A stretch of 12,784 bases of DNA from CAYQDF01 sp964416175 (lineage in GTDB: Bacteria > Chloroflexota > Anaerolineae > Anaerolineales > UBA4823): the NCBI GenBank assembly GCA_964416175.1, contig CAYQDF010000089.1, forward strand, positions 1 through 12,784. The letters are read 5' to 3'. Under the pieces are notes generated by a model. The model was given only the letters and a program-made list of their open reading frames with translations. It had not been told where the DNA came from and made no database searches. Below are positions 1 through 8,189 of the stretch, piece by piece; the stretch's first letter is position 1, and each line of letters starts with the position of its first letter. Both the position numbers and the translations under genes were made by a program.

Positions 1-165
1 GTCGAGCTGGTTGCGGGTGAACTCGAGGGCGCTCTGCCCATCCGGCAGGTTCTGCGCCCGCACCCGGTGGACCAGGGGGCAATCCGGCGCGTCAATGGTC
101 AGCTGCGCATCCGTCCGAAGCAGATGGCGGGCGATAAAGGTTATGCTTTCCGGTTATGGCTCTAA
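1..165 (+). CDS. Probable C-terminal end of an unidentified upstream gene (partial)
   Basis: Frame 1 is open from the window edge to a TAA at 163-165, giving 54 residues that end in ...GDKGYAFRLWL. Codon first positions are rich in G and third positions are mostly G or C, as in the genes downstream, and coding-like composition stops abruptly at the TAA. The family is not recognised. The opposite strand is also open over about 150 nt here, but that frame begins just after a stop and has no usable start codon for a long stretch, so the plus-strand reading is preferred. It would be a plus-strand neighbour lying about 270 nt ahead of the CHAT-SIR2 operon. Confidence is limited because the fragment is short. 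Confidence 0.42.
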   Translation, partial: VELVAGELEGALPIRQVLRPHPVDQGAIRRVNGQLRIRPKQMAGDKGYAFRLWL

Positions 166-434
166 ATGAGTTTGCATCCTGGCCCTGGCCAATTTATCAA
201 AATCCATTGCATTTTTTCGACAATTCGGGTAAAGTATGTTCCGCATGTTCATCTCCCCCCTGACTCGATCGCGAACATTTTGCATGCATAATTGAATCTG
301 GCAACTCCCAGGTGGAGGGATGCCAGGTTGGAAACCCTCTCCTGGAATCCCTTGATGGGGTGGATCGGAATTTCCGGCGATGTATCGCCAGGAAGAGATG
401 TCTATTCGTGTTTTTCAGTGATCGATAAGAACAA
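166..434 (+). other. Non-coding leader/promoter region of the CHAT-STAND operon
   Basis: No gene is seen in these 269 nt, which are AT-richer than the flanks. ATGTTC occurs at 236-241 and 245-250 and its complement GAACAT at 273-278, a possible repressor half-site array. A CATAAT at 287-292 could be a weak -10 box, but no good -35 box lies at normal spacing. A 12-bp stem with one mismatch follows (316-327 with 341-352, 13-nt loop), then a short hairpin at 376-389. No run of T follows the large stem, so it looks more like leader RNA structure than a classical terminator. The ATG at 435 has no clear Shine-Dalgarno sequence. Confidence 0.4.
316..352 (+). promoter_or_regulatory. Strong stem-loop upstream of the CHAT-SIR2 gene
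   Basis: Bases 316-327 pair with 341-352 in 11 of 12 positions, with one G/A mismatch at 322/346 and a 13-nt loop. It lies about 80 nt before the first ATG of the operon. It could be a 5' leader structure or the end of the upstream transcript. No T tract follows it. Confidence 0.45.
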
Positions 435-2501
435 ATGACTCAATACGCTGATCTGGAAATCGGCATCCACCGGCACGAGGTCGAAGCTTACACGCTGGAG
501 TTCCGCATGGTCCAGCCGGAAAGCGACGCGGACATCCGCCTGGGACAAAACGAGACGATCCTCGCCAGGCTCGACCTGGAAGGTTTGAACAGGCTGCTTT
601 CGGCCCCGGTGGAATACGGCCGCAAGCTCAGCGAGGACCTCTTCGCGGAGCCAGGCGCCCGGAGCGCTTTCGACCAGGCCCGCGCCAGCGCCCAATCCTT
701 GGATGCGCCCGTCCGTCTGCGCCTGCTGGTCGGCGCCAGTGCACCCGAGTTGCACGCCATCCGCTGGGAGACGCTCCGGGATCCCCAGGATGACTCCCAG
801 CTCTGCACAAATGAAAACCTGCTCTTCTCGCGCTACCTGAGCAGCCTCGACTGGAGGCCGGTGCGCCTGCGGCCGAGAGGGGAATTAAAGGCGCTGGTGG
901 CGATCGCTAACCCGGGTGACCTATCGGATTACAAGCTCGCCCCAATCGATGTCGCTGGCGAGCTCGAGCGAGCCAGATCGGGGCTGGGAGACATCCCGGC
1001 TGAGTTACTCCCAGACGGATACCGGGTTACCCTGGATAACCTGATCGCGACTCTGCGCGATCCGCAGAGCGGAGGGTACGACGTCTTCTACCTGGTCTGC
1101 CACGGCGCGCTGGTCAAGGACGAGCCCTGGCTCTGGCTCGAATCCGATGAGGGGCAAGTCGCCCGCATCTCCGGGAACGAGCTGGTTGCCCGGTTGAAGG
1201 AGCTCACCCAGCGCCCGCGCCTGATCGTTCTGGCGTCCTGCGAGAGCGCGGGGGAAACTGCGGGCGAGGCGCTGTCCGCACTCGGGCCCCGCCTGGCCCA
1301 GGCCGGCGTCCCGGCGGTGATCGCCATGCAGGGCAAGGTCAGCATGGAGACGATCGGCCAGTTTATGCCGGTCTTCTTCACCGAGCTGCGAAGAGACGGG
1401 CAGATCGACCGCGCCATGGCGGTCGCCAGGGGGAGCGTGCGCCAGCGTCCAGACTATTGGATGCCGGTGCTGTACATGCGTTTGAAGAGCGGGCGCATCT
1501 GGTACGTGCCCGGATTCGGCGACGAACGCGCCGGGTTCGAGAAATGGCCGGCGCTGCTGCGCAGCATCAAACGCCAGCAGGTCACGCCGATCCTGGGGCC
1601 GGGGTTGTACGAACCGATCTTCGGCACCCAGCGCGAGATCGCGCAGGGGTGGGCGGAAACTTATCACTTTCCCATGGCGCCGCACGAGCGCGAATCTCTG
1701 CCCCAGGTCTCCCAGTATCTGGCGATCAACCAGTACCACGATTTTCCCCTCGAGGAGCTGGAGGAGCACCTTTCCCGCGAGATCAACACGCGTTTTCGGG
1801 AAGAGCTGCCGGAGGATCTTTTCCAGACCAAGGTCACCCTGGACAAGCTGATCGAAGCCGTGGGGGCCAGCTGGCGCCGGCGGGACCCGCTCGAACCGAC
1901 CAAGATCCTCGCCCAGCTGCCCCTGCCGATCTATATCACCACAAACATCCACAACCTGCTGGGTTCTGCGCTGGCGGAAGCCGGGAAAGACCCGCAGATC
2001 CTGCTGTGCCCCTGGAACGAATACGTCGAACAGGCTGAGACGGTTTTCGATCGCGAACCGGACTATTACCCGACGCCGGAGCGCCCGCTGGTCTACCACC
2101 TGTTTGGCCGGCTGGACGAGCCGGACTCGGTGGTGCTTACCGAAGACGACTATTTCGATTTCCTGATCGGAACCACCGGGAATAAAGACCTCATCCCGCC
2201 TGTCATCCGGCGGGCGTTGACGGACAGCGCCCTGCTCTTCCTGGGTTATCAAATGGACGACTGGAACTTCCGCGTGCTGTTCCGCAGTATTCTCTCCAAA
2301 CAGGGCGGCGGACGGCGGGACCGTTACGCCCACATCGCCGCCCAGATCGAACCCGAGGAAGGGCGGATTCTCGCTCCCGAACGCGCCCGCCGCTATCTGG
2401 AGAACTATTTCTCGAAAGGTGCCGATATCAGCCTGTATTGGGGCAGTCCCCAGGACTTTCTCAAAGAACTGCTCGAACACTGGAGCGCAAGCAGCTCCTG
2501 A
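435..2501 (+). CDS. CHAT-domain protease fused to a SIR2-like domain
   Basis: This 688-aa cytoplasmic protein appears to combine two effector modules. Residues about 1-140 are an N-terminal region common in CHAT proteins. Residues about 150-355 form the CHAT (caspase-HetF associated) fold, with the expected catalytic dyad visible as His223 in YLVCHGAL and Cys269 in VLASCES. Residues about 366-688 resemble SIR2_2-type domains: a Gly-rich turn PILGPGLYE (385-393), ITTNIHNLL (501-509) with Asn504 in the TTN position, YHLFGRLDEPDSVVLTEDD (554-572) with His555, and FLGYQMDDWNFR (602-613). In known families CHAT cleaves partner proteins and SIR2 domains of this kind consume NAD+; neither activity is proven here. 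The canonical GAG loop is GPG, so NADase activity is uncertain. An in-frame TAA at 426-428 rules out an earlier start. It is first in a five-gene operon, 12 nt ahead of the STAND gene. Confidence 0.9.
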   Translation: MTQYADLEIGIHRHEVEAYTLEFRMVQPESDADIRLGQNETILARLDLEGLNRLLSAPVEYGRKLSEDLFAEPGARSAFDQARASAQSLDAPVRLRLLVGASAPELHAIRWETLRDPQDDSQLCTNENLLFSRYLSSLDWRPVRLRPRGELKALVAIANPGDLSDYKLAPIDVAGELERARSGLGDIPAELLPDGYRVTLDNLIATLRDPQSGGYDVFYLVCHGALVKDEPWLWLESDEGQVARISGNELVARLKELTQRPRLIVLASCESAGETAGEALSALGPRLAQAGVPAVIAMQGKVSMETIGQFMPVFFTELRRDGQIDRAMAVARGSVRQRPDYWMPVLYMRLKSGRIWYVPGFGDERAGFEKWPALLRSIKRQQVTPILGPGLYEPIFGTQREIAQGWAETYHFPMAPHERESLPQVSQYLAINQYHDFPLEELEEHLSREINTRFREELPEDLFQTKVTLDKLIEAVGASWRRRDPLEPTKILAQLPLPIYITTNIHNLLGSALAEAGKDPQILLCPWNEYVEQAETVFDREPDYYPTPERPLVYHLFGRLDEPDSVVLTEDDYFDFLIGTTGNKDLIPPVIRRALTDSALLFLGYQMDDWNFRVLFRSILSKQGGGRRDRYAHIAAQIEPEEGRILAPERARRYLENYFSKGADISLYWGSPQDFLKELLEHWSASSS

Positions 2502-2513
2502 CAGGCCAGGATT

Positions 2514-5500
2514 ATGACTTCTCAACAAGTTCGTCTGAATCCTTACGTGGGTCCGCGCGCCTTCCAGCAGGGTGAGCGGCTGTACGGCCGAGAGCGGGAG
2601 ATCCGCGAGCTGCTCGATTTATTGATCGCCGAGCGGATTGTCCTGCTCCATTCCCCCTCAGGGGCAGGGAAGAGCTCTCTCGTCCAGGCCGGTCTCCTGC
2701 CCCACCTGGAAGAAGAGGGATTTCGAGTCCTGCCGACCGTGCGCGTCAACCTGGAACCCCCTCCTGTGCTGTGCGACCTGGACGGGTTCAACCGCTATGT
2801 GTTCAGCGCCATCCTTTCTCTCGAAGAAGACCTGCCCGGGGAGGAGACCGCGCCCCAGGAAGCGCTGGCCTGCATGACCCTCGAAGGGTACCTGGCGGAT
2901 CGCCCCAGAGGAGACTCCGCGCCGGATACCGAGGTGGTCATTTTCGACCAGTTCGAGGAGATCCTCACCCTGAATGCCACGGACCGGGATGTAAAAATGG
3001 CCTTCTTCAGCCAGGTCGGCGCAGCGCTCCGTGACCGCAAACGCTGGGCGCTCTTCTCGATCCGGGAGGACTTTGTCGCCGCGCTCGATCCCTACCTGCG
3101 TCCGGTGCCGACCCGCCTGGCAAACACTTATCATCTCGACCTGCTGGGCAAGGATGCTGCGCTGCAGGCCATCCAGGGACCTGCCAGGGACTCAGGGGTC
3201 GAATTCCAGGATGCAGCTGCCCATAAGCTGGTCGACGACCTGCGGCGAGTGCGCGTCCAGCGCCCGGATGGAAGCGTTGAAGAGCAATTAGGGCCCTTCG
3301 TCGAACCGGTCCAGCTCCAGGTGGTCTGCTTCCGCCTGTGGGACCAGATGCCAGCCGGTGCTGGAAAGATCTCCCTGGAAGACGTCGAGTCCATCGGCGA
3401 CGTGGACACCGCCCTGGCGGACTATTACGCGGAGCGAGTCGCGGCGGCTGCTGGACAGGCTGGAGTCAGCGAACGGCTTGTACGGGATTGGGTCGAGAAC
3501 CAGCTGATCACCGAGCAGGGCATCCGCGGCCAGGTCCTGATGGGCCAAAAACAGAGCGGCGGGCTGGATAACCACGCCATCCGGTTTCTGGAGGACGCGC
3601 ACCTGATTCGGTCGGAAAAGCGCGGCGGCGGCACCTGGTTCGAGCTCGCTCACGATCGACTGATCGATCCCATCCGGCGCAGCAACGCGGCCTGGCTACA
3701 GGCGAACCTCAGCCTGGTCCAGCGTCAGGCTGCTCTTTGGAACAGCCAGGACCGGCCAGACAGCCTGCTGCTGCGCGACCAGGCCTTGAAAGAAGCCCAG
3801 GAATGGGCAGAGGTCCATCCGTATGAGCTCTCCCCGGTCGATGCGGATTTTCTCGAGGCGAGCCGGGAAGAAATGGACCGCCAGCAAGCGGTCGAGAAAG
3901 CCAAAGAAGCCCGCCGGCTCCGCCGGTGGAACCGGATCATCACCCTCTTCAGCCTGCTGGCCGTCCTGCTGGCCGTCCTGGCTGTGTTCTTTGGCCAGCG
4001 TTCATTCCAAAATGAAACCCTCGCCCGGATCTCCGAGGCGACTGCCAGGGCAGCGGAAAGCACAGCCCAGGCCGACAAGGCAACCGCCGTGGCGGCTGAA
4101 TCGACGGCTCGCTCCGATGAAGCGCGGGCGGAATCTGCCGAAGCCACCGCCCAGGCGGACAAGGCGCGGGCGGAATCCGCGGAGGCAGCCGCAATCGCCG
4201 AAGAGCGGCTGGCCCATTCCGGCGAACTGGCCGCGCTTTCCCTGAATATCCTGGGGCAACAGCCTGACCTCTCGTTCCTGCTGAGCCTCGAAGCGCTGAA
4301 CGCCGCAGATACCTTGCAGGCGCGGAATGCTTTACTGAGCGGGTTGCAGTCAGTGCTCAGCTGGTACACTTCTCCGGTCAACGCCACGCCTCCAGCCCTG
4401 TCCGTCCCGATCAAAACCCTGGCGATCTCGGCGGATGGCGCCCGGCTGGCGATTGGCGGGGAGTTCGGCCAGGTCTCCGTGTGGGATGTCCCCACTTCGC
4501 GATCGATCCTTACGAAGAGCACCGGGGAGCAGGCCATCAATTCGGTTTACTTATCCGCCGATGGGGAGATCTTGATCACGGGGGACGATTTGGGGAACAT
4601 CGTGTACTGGGATGTGGCCTCGGGAATCAAGCTCAAGGATTTCAATCCATCGGGCGCCCCTGTTTACAGCCTGGCAGTCAGCCCGGACGGAAGCCTGCTG
4701 GCGCAGGCTGGCGCCGGGCGGGAGATCATCCTGCGCGATGCCGAGACCACCGATTTCGTAAAGTCGGTTTTCCCGCGCGGCAGCGTGGCTGACGTCTTGA
4801 GCGTGGCCTGGTCTCCGGACAGCTCGCACCTGGCGACGGGCGGCGCGGATGCTGCCGTCCGCATCTATGACATCGTTTCTGGGGAAGTGGTCTTCGAGTC
4901 GATCAGTCACGAAGGGAGTGTGAACCGGGTGGCCTGGTCGCCGGATGGTCAATGGCTGGCTTCCGGCGGGGACGACCACCGCGGCGAGAAAGACGTCACA
5001 GTCATCCTGTGGGACCTGACGACGGGCGAAGACTACCCACTCGAGGGTTTCCCCGGGGACGTGGCCGGCGTCGCCTTCAGCCCAGATGGAAAAGTGCTGG
5101 CGGCCGGCGGTGAGGATGGGTTGACCGTGCTGTGGGATCTGTCTACCTTTAGTAAGATCGATCAGCTGGAGGATCACACCGATCGCATAACCAGTGTGGT
5201 CTTCAATTCCGTGGGGACACCGATCCTGGCGACGGCTGGTCTGGACCGTCGTTCCAGGCTGTATTCGATCGCTGCCGAGCAGCCCCTCGGATCTCTATTT
5301 TCCGATGGCAAGGGACTCCTGAGAAGCCTGGCAATACCATCGTTTGATACGATGCTCATGCTCGGCGTGTTGCCTGATGCGGTCACTATCTGGGGAGCAG
5401 ATCGCGGATCAGGAGCTGCGGAGGAGCTCTATTCAACCAACCTCTACCCGACCGCGGCAGCAATGGACGGGACCGGGACCTGGTTCGCTCTTGGATTTGG

Positions 5501-6212
5501 CGACAGCAGCACCCGTCTGTGGAGGGCGGAAACAGATGGGACTTACACGGAGGCAGGCCTGCTCGCAGGCGGCGCTTTTTACCCGGTCGACAGCCTGGCG
5601 TTCAGCCCGGACGGCGACACCCTGGCAGTCGGCTTGTGCGTCGACGAACCGAGCCGCAGGCTTACTTGCGAGCGCAGCGCCATCCAGCTGTGGAGCCTGT
5701 CAGCACAGGAGAGGTTCGCAAGCCTGGAACTTGAGCAGGGCAACCTCACGAGCCTGGCGTTCAGCCCGGGCGGCCTGTTCCTGGTCGGCGGGACCCAGGA
5801 CGATGTGATGGCTTTCTGGTATGCCGAGGATGGAAGAAGCTTCGATCTGGTCGACGGTCTCCAGTTTGCCCAGCTGGGGGGCTTCACCAGCCTGGCGTTT
5901 GAACCCTCCGGAAGGCTGCTCGCGGGCGGGACCGGCTTCGGCGGTGTGATCATGCTTGACTTCGAAACCCTGTCGCTTTACGGGAGCGCTTTTACCGGCG
6001 GGGCTGGCGCGGTGACCGCTCTGGCCTTCAGCCCGGACGGGATGGCGCTCGCCTCCGGCAGCCAGGCAGGCACGGTCGCCTTTTGGGATTTAGATGTCGA
6101 CCAGTGGAGGACCAGAGCCTGCGGGCTGGCCGGCAGGAACCTGACCCCAGACGAGTGGGCGAAATATGTTAAAGATCCCGAATACCGCAAGACCTGTGAT
6201 CAATGGCCCTAG
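2514..6212 (+). CDS. Membrane-anchored STAND NTPase with WD40 double propeller
   Basis: This 1232-aa protein is a signal-transduction ATPase. In order: an N-terminal NPYVGPRAF motif and a STAND core with Walker A SPSGAGKSS (47-55), Walker B VVIFDQFEEI (141-150) and FSIREDF (181-187); a winged-helix-like end with ELAHDRLIDPI (377-387); a charged coiled region; one transmembrane helix at about 475-494; a stalk of four 14-residue Ala/Glu-rich units (514-569); then WD40-like blades from about 630 to 1195. I count roughly 13 strand motifs of the YWD/LWD/FWD type, which fits two seven-bladed propellers. It ends in an ACGLAGRNLTPDEW motif often seen at the tail of such proteins. STAND proteins switch by oligomerising when the repeat sensor binds a ligand. 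The likely role is sensor and switch for the neighbouring proteases. An AGGA at 2508-2511 lies only 2 nt from the ATG. Confidence 0.93.
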   Translation: MTSQQVRLNPYVGPRAFQQGERLYGREREIRELLDLLIAERIVLLHSPSGAGKSSLVQAGLLPHLEEEGFRVLPTVRVNLEPPPVLCDLDGFNRYVFSAILSLEEDLPGEETAPQEALACMTLEGYLADRPRGDSAPDTEVVIFDQFEEILTLNATDRDVKMAFFSQVGAALRDRKRWALFSIREDFVAALDPYLRPVPTRLANTYHLDLLGKDAALQAIQGPARDSGVEFQDAAAHKLVDDLRRVRVQRPDGSVEEQLGPFVEPVQLQVVCFRLWDQMPAGAGKISLEDVESIGDVDTALADYYAERVAAAAGQAGVSERLVRDWVENQLITEQGIRGQVLMGQKQSGGLDNHAIRFLEDAHLIRSEKRGGGTWFELAHDRLIDPIRRSNAAWLQANLSLVQRQAALWNSQDRPDSLLLRDQALKEAQEWAEVHPYELSPVDADFLEASREEMDRQQAVEKAKEARRLRRWNRIITLFSLLAVLLAVLAVFFGQRSFQNETLARISEATARAAESTAQADKATAVAAESTARSDEARAESAEATAQADKARAESAEAAAIAEERLAHSGELAALSLNILGQQPDLSFLLSLEALNAADTLQARNALLSGLQSVLSWYTSPVNATPPALSVPIKTLAISADGARLAIGGEFGQVSVWDVPTSRSILTKSTGEQAINSVYLSADGEILITGDDLGNIVYWDVASGIKLKDFNPSGAPVYSLAVSPDGSLLAQAGAGREIILRDAETTDFVKSVFPRGSVADVLSVAWSPDSSHLATGGADAAVRIYDIVSGEVVFESISHEGSVNRVAWSPDGQWLASGGDDHRGEKDVTVILWDLTTGEDYPLEGFPGDVAGVAFSPDGKVLAAGGEDGLTVLWDLSTFSKIDQLEDHTDRITSVVFNSVGTPILATAGLDRRSRLYSIAAEQPLGSLFSDGKGLLRSLAIPSFDTMLMLGVLPDAVTIWGADRGSGAAEELYSTNLYPTAAAMDGTGTWFALGFGDSSTRLWRAETDGTYTEAGLLAGGAFYPVDSLAFSPDGDTLAVGLCVDEPSRRLTCERSAIQLWSLSAQERFASLELEQGNLTSLAFSPGGLFLVGGTQDDVMAFWYAEDGRSFDLVDGLQFAQLGGFTSLAFEPSGRLLAGGTGFGGVIMLDFETLSLYGSAFTGGAGAVTALAFSPDGMALASGSQAGTVAFWDLDVDQWRTRACGLAGRNLTPDEWAKYVKDPEYRKTCDQWP
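4053..4220 (+). repeat. Four tandem 42-bp units encoding a 14-residue heptad-type stalk
   Basis: Inside the STAND gene, residues 514-527, 528-541, 542-555 and 556-569 are imperfect copies of one 14-residue unit: AESTAQADKATAVA, AESTARSDEARAES, AEATAQADKARAES and AEAAAIAEERLAHS. Each unit is two heptads with alanine at core positions, so the segment probably forms a coiled-coil stalk between the membrane helix (about 475-494) and the WD40 propellers. The units have diverged at DNA level, so the array is old or under selection at protein level. Confidence 0.8.
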
Positions 6213-6233
6213 GGATTTCGAGAAAGGACTGAT

Positions 6234-8183
6234 ATGGAAGAGCTGTTTTTCAATGGGATCGATGGGAGCACTGGCGATTACCTGCTCCCCCAGCTGACGG
6301 CTGCGACGCTTTCATCCATCGCCCGGGGTGAAGTCCAGGATGAGGCGCTGCTCGCCGAGCTCAGGCGCCGTCACGAGCTCGAATCCCTGGGCGGTCATTA
6401 CGGCGTGGCAGGGGAGGTAGACCCGGCAGACCTGTCCCAGGCTGGCTGGGGGATCATCTTCGCCCACGACGCCGATCCGGGGATGAGGGAAGCTCTGGCT
6501 GAGCTGATCGAATGGCGGCGCGAGCAGGCTTCCCAGAAAGATGAGCGCCTTTTCAAGGAATTGAGCGGGGCCGATGGCTACCGCCCGGGTGAATCGAAGA
6601 ACGATTTTCTGAGCCGCCACAGCGTCGGACCCGGCGCGGTCGATCCGACGAAACTGCCTTACTACCTGCTCATCGCCGGTAGCCCTGAAAACATCCCCTA
6701 CCGCTTCCAGACCCAGCTCGACATCCAGTTCGCCGTCGGGCGCATCCACTTCGACAATCTGGAAGACTACGCCCGCTACGCGCACAGCGTCGTGGAAGCC
6801 GAGAAAATGAAACTGGCTCTCCCGCGTAAGATCACCTTCTTCGGAGTGAGCAACCCGGATGACCGGGCGACCAATCTGAGCATCCAGGAGCTGGTGCAGC
6901 CCCTGGCGGAGGCCTTCGCGGAGGATTACAAAGACTGGGCGGTAGAAGCCGTCCTCAAGGACCAGGCTACCAAGAGCGGGCTGGTCTCCCGCCTGGGCGG
7001 CCCGGGGACGCCAGGGCTGCTGTTCACCGCCAGCCATGGCATGGGGTTCCCTTACGGCGACGCCCGCCAGCTCCCTCACCAGGGGGCCCTGCTCTGCCAG
7101 GACTGGCCGGGTCCCAATAACTGGCGCAAGCCTATCCCGCAGGACTTTTACTTCGCGGCGGACGACCTCCCAGACGATGCGAACCTGTTTGGGCTGATCG
7201 CGTTCTGTTTCGCCTGCTACGGCGCGGGGACGCCGCGCCTGGACGAGTTTGCCCAGCAGGCGTTCAAGGCTCGCACGGAGATCGCCCCCCGGGCATTCCT
7301 GGCAGGCCTGCCGCAGCGCATGCTCGCCCACCCGAAAGGCGGCGCGCTGGCCTTCGTCGGGCACGTCGACCGGGCGTGGGGCTATTCCTTCATGTGGGCA
7401 AAGGCGGGCCGCCAGCTCACGGTGTTCCGGAGCGCCTTGAGCCAGCTGATGAACAGGTATCCCGTCGGGGCAGCCCTGGAGTTCTTCAATGAGAGATATG
7501 CCGAAATCTCTTCTGACCTGAGCGTCCTGCTCGAAGATATTTCCTTCGGGAAGACAGCCGACGACCTCGAGGTCGCCGGGATGTGGACCGCAAACAACGA
7601 CGCCCGCAATTACTTGATCCTCGGCGACCCAGCCGTAAGGCTGATGGTCGGCGAAAAGCCGGAACCAGAAGCCAAACGACCAGAAGTCATCACCATCGTC
7701 AAGCCCATCCCGTCAGGGGGACCGACCCCTGCCCCGGAGGAACCGGCAGCAGGACCTCCTCCACCTCCGGGACAGATCCCCGCGACCGGGGCGGCTGTCG
7801 ACTACGGCCTCGGTGATGTCTTCCGCCAGGCTGGCGCCAATGTCAGCAGCGGGCTGGGAAAGCTGGTCGATCGATTAGGAGACTTCCTCGGCAAGGCGCT
7901 GGACGATGCTGCCAGCCTGGAGGTGGCGACGTACGTCAGCCGGGACGTCGCCGCAGTCAAGTTCGTGGAGGGGCGCTTCACCGGTGCAGAATTGCGCGCC
8001 TTGACCCATGTCAAGATCGATGGAGACACCCTGGTCTGCGTCCCGGAAGACGCCGGCGAGGTGGATTCCGAATTGTGGCGGATCCACATGGAAATGCTCG
8101 CGCAGGCTCAGAACAGCCGGATGGAGCTGCTCAAGACTGCCATCTCCGCGGTCACCGGACTGGCAAACCTGATCAAACCCTAG
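6234..8183 (+). CDS. C25 (gingipain-like) cysteine protease with C-terminal accessory domain
   Basis: This 649-aa protein looks like a caspase-fold peptidase of the C25 group. Residues about 140-190 contain YYLLIAGSPENIPYRF and QFAVGRIHFDNLEDYARY, typical of the first half of the C25 domain. His268 in LFTASHGMGFP and Cys328 in AFCFACYGAG are the expected catalytic pair (Cys325 is an alternative). The fold closes with YLILGDPAVRL (460-470), a C25 signature. A Pro-rich linker (about 478-516) leads to a C-terminal domain (about 555-649) that recurs in the next two genes. No signal peptide is visible, unlike secreted gingipains, so it likely acts in the cytoplasm. AAGGA at 6224-6228 is well spaced from the ATG; the gap to the STAND gene is 21 nt. 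A protease of this kind beside a STAND switch suggests an effector activated by the complex. Confidence 0.85.
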   Translation: MEELFFNGIDGSTGDYLLPQLTAATLSSIARGEVQDEALLAELRRRHELESLGGHYGVAGEVDPADLSQAGWGIIFAHDADPGMREALAELIEWRREQASQKDERLFKELSGADGYRPGESKNDFLSRHSVGPGAVDPTKLPYYLLIAGSPENIPYRFQTQLDIQFAVGRIHFDNLEDYARYAHSVVEAEKMKLALPRKITFFGVSNPDDRATNLSIQELVQPLAEAFAEDYKDWAVEAVLKDQATKSGLVSRLGGPGTPGLLFTASHGMGFPYGDARQLPHQGALLCQDWPGPNNWRKPIPQDFYFAADDLPDDANLFGLIAFCFACYGAGTPRLDEFAQQAFKARTEIAPRAFLAGLPQRMLAHPKGGALAFVGHVDRAWGYSFMWAKAGRQLTVFRSALSQLMNRYPVGAALEFFNERYAEISSDLSVLLEDISFGKTADDLEVAGMWTANNDARNYLILGDPAVRLMVGEKPEPEAKRPEVITIVKPIPSGGPTPAPEEPAAGPPPPPGQIPATGAAVDYGLGDVFRQAGANVSSGLGKLVDRLGDFLGKALDDAASLEVATYVSRDVAAVKFVEGRFTGAELRALTHVKIDGDTLVCVPEDAGEVDSELWRIHMEMLAQAQNSRMELLKTAISAVTGLANLIKP

Positions 8184-8189
8184 GAATCG

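Noticed and set aside
1..150. Minus-strand open frame at the window edge
   Set aside because: It begins after a stop without a usable start codon near it, while the plus-strand frame ends naturally at a TAA; not fully excluded.
1005..2528. 507-codon open frame on the minus strand
   Set aside because: It is the antisense of the CHAT-SIR2 gene, whose motifs are clear on the plus strand. Long antisense frames are expected in GC-rich genes.
4053..4220. 42-bp repeats considered as a CRISPR array
   Set aside because: The units are directly adjacent without spacers, diverged, and in frame inside a gene.
3725..4540. 271-codon minus-strand frame rich in Ser, Ala and Arg
   Set aside because: It is antisense to the STAND gene's stalk and membrane helix; its composition simply mirrors the Ala/Glu repeat.
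6312..7364. 350-codon minus-strand frame
   Set aside because: It is antisense to the C25-like protease, has no recognisable domain, and the plus strand carries the conserved motifs.
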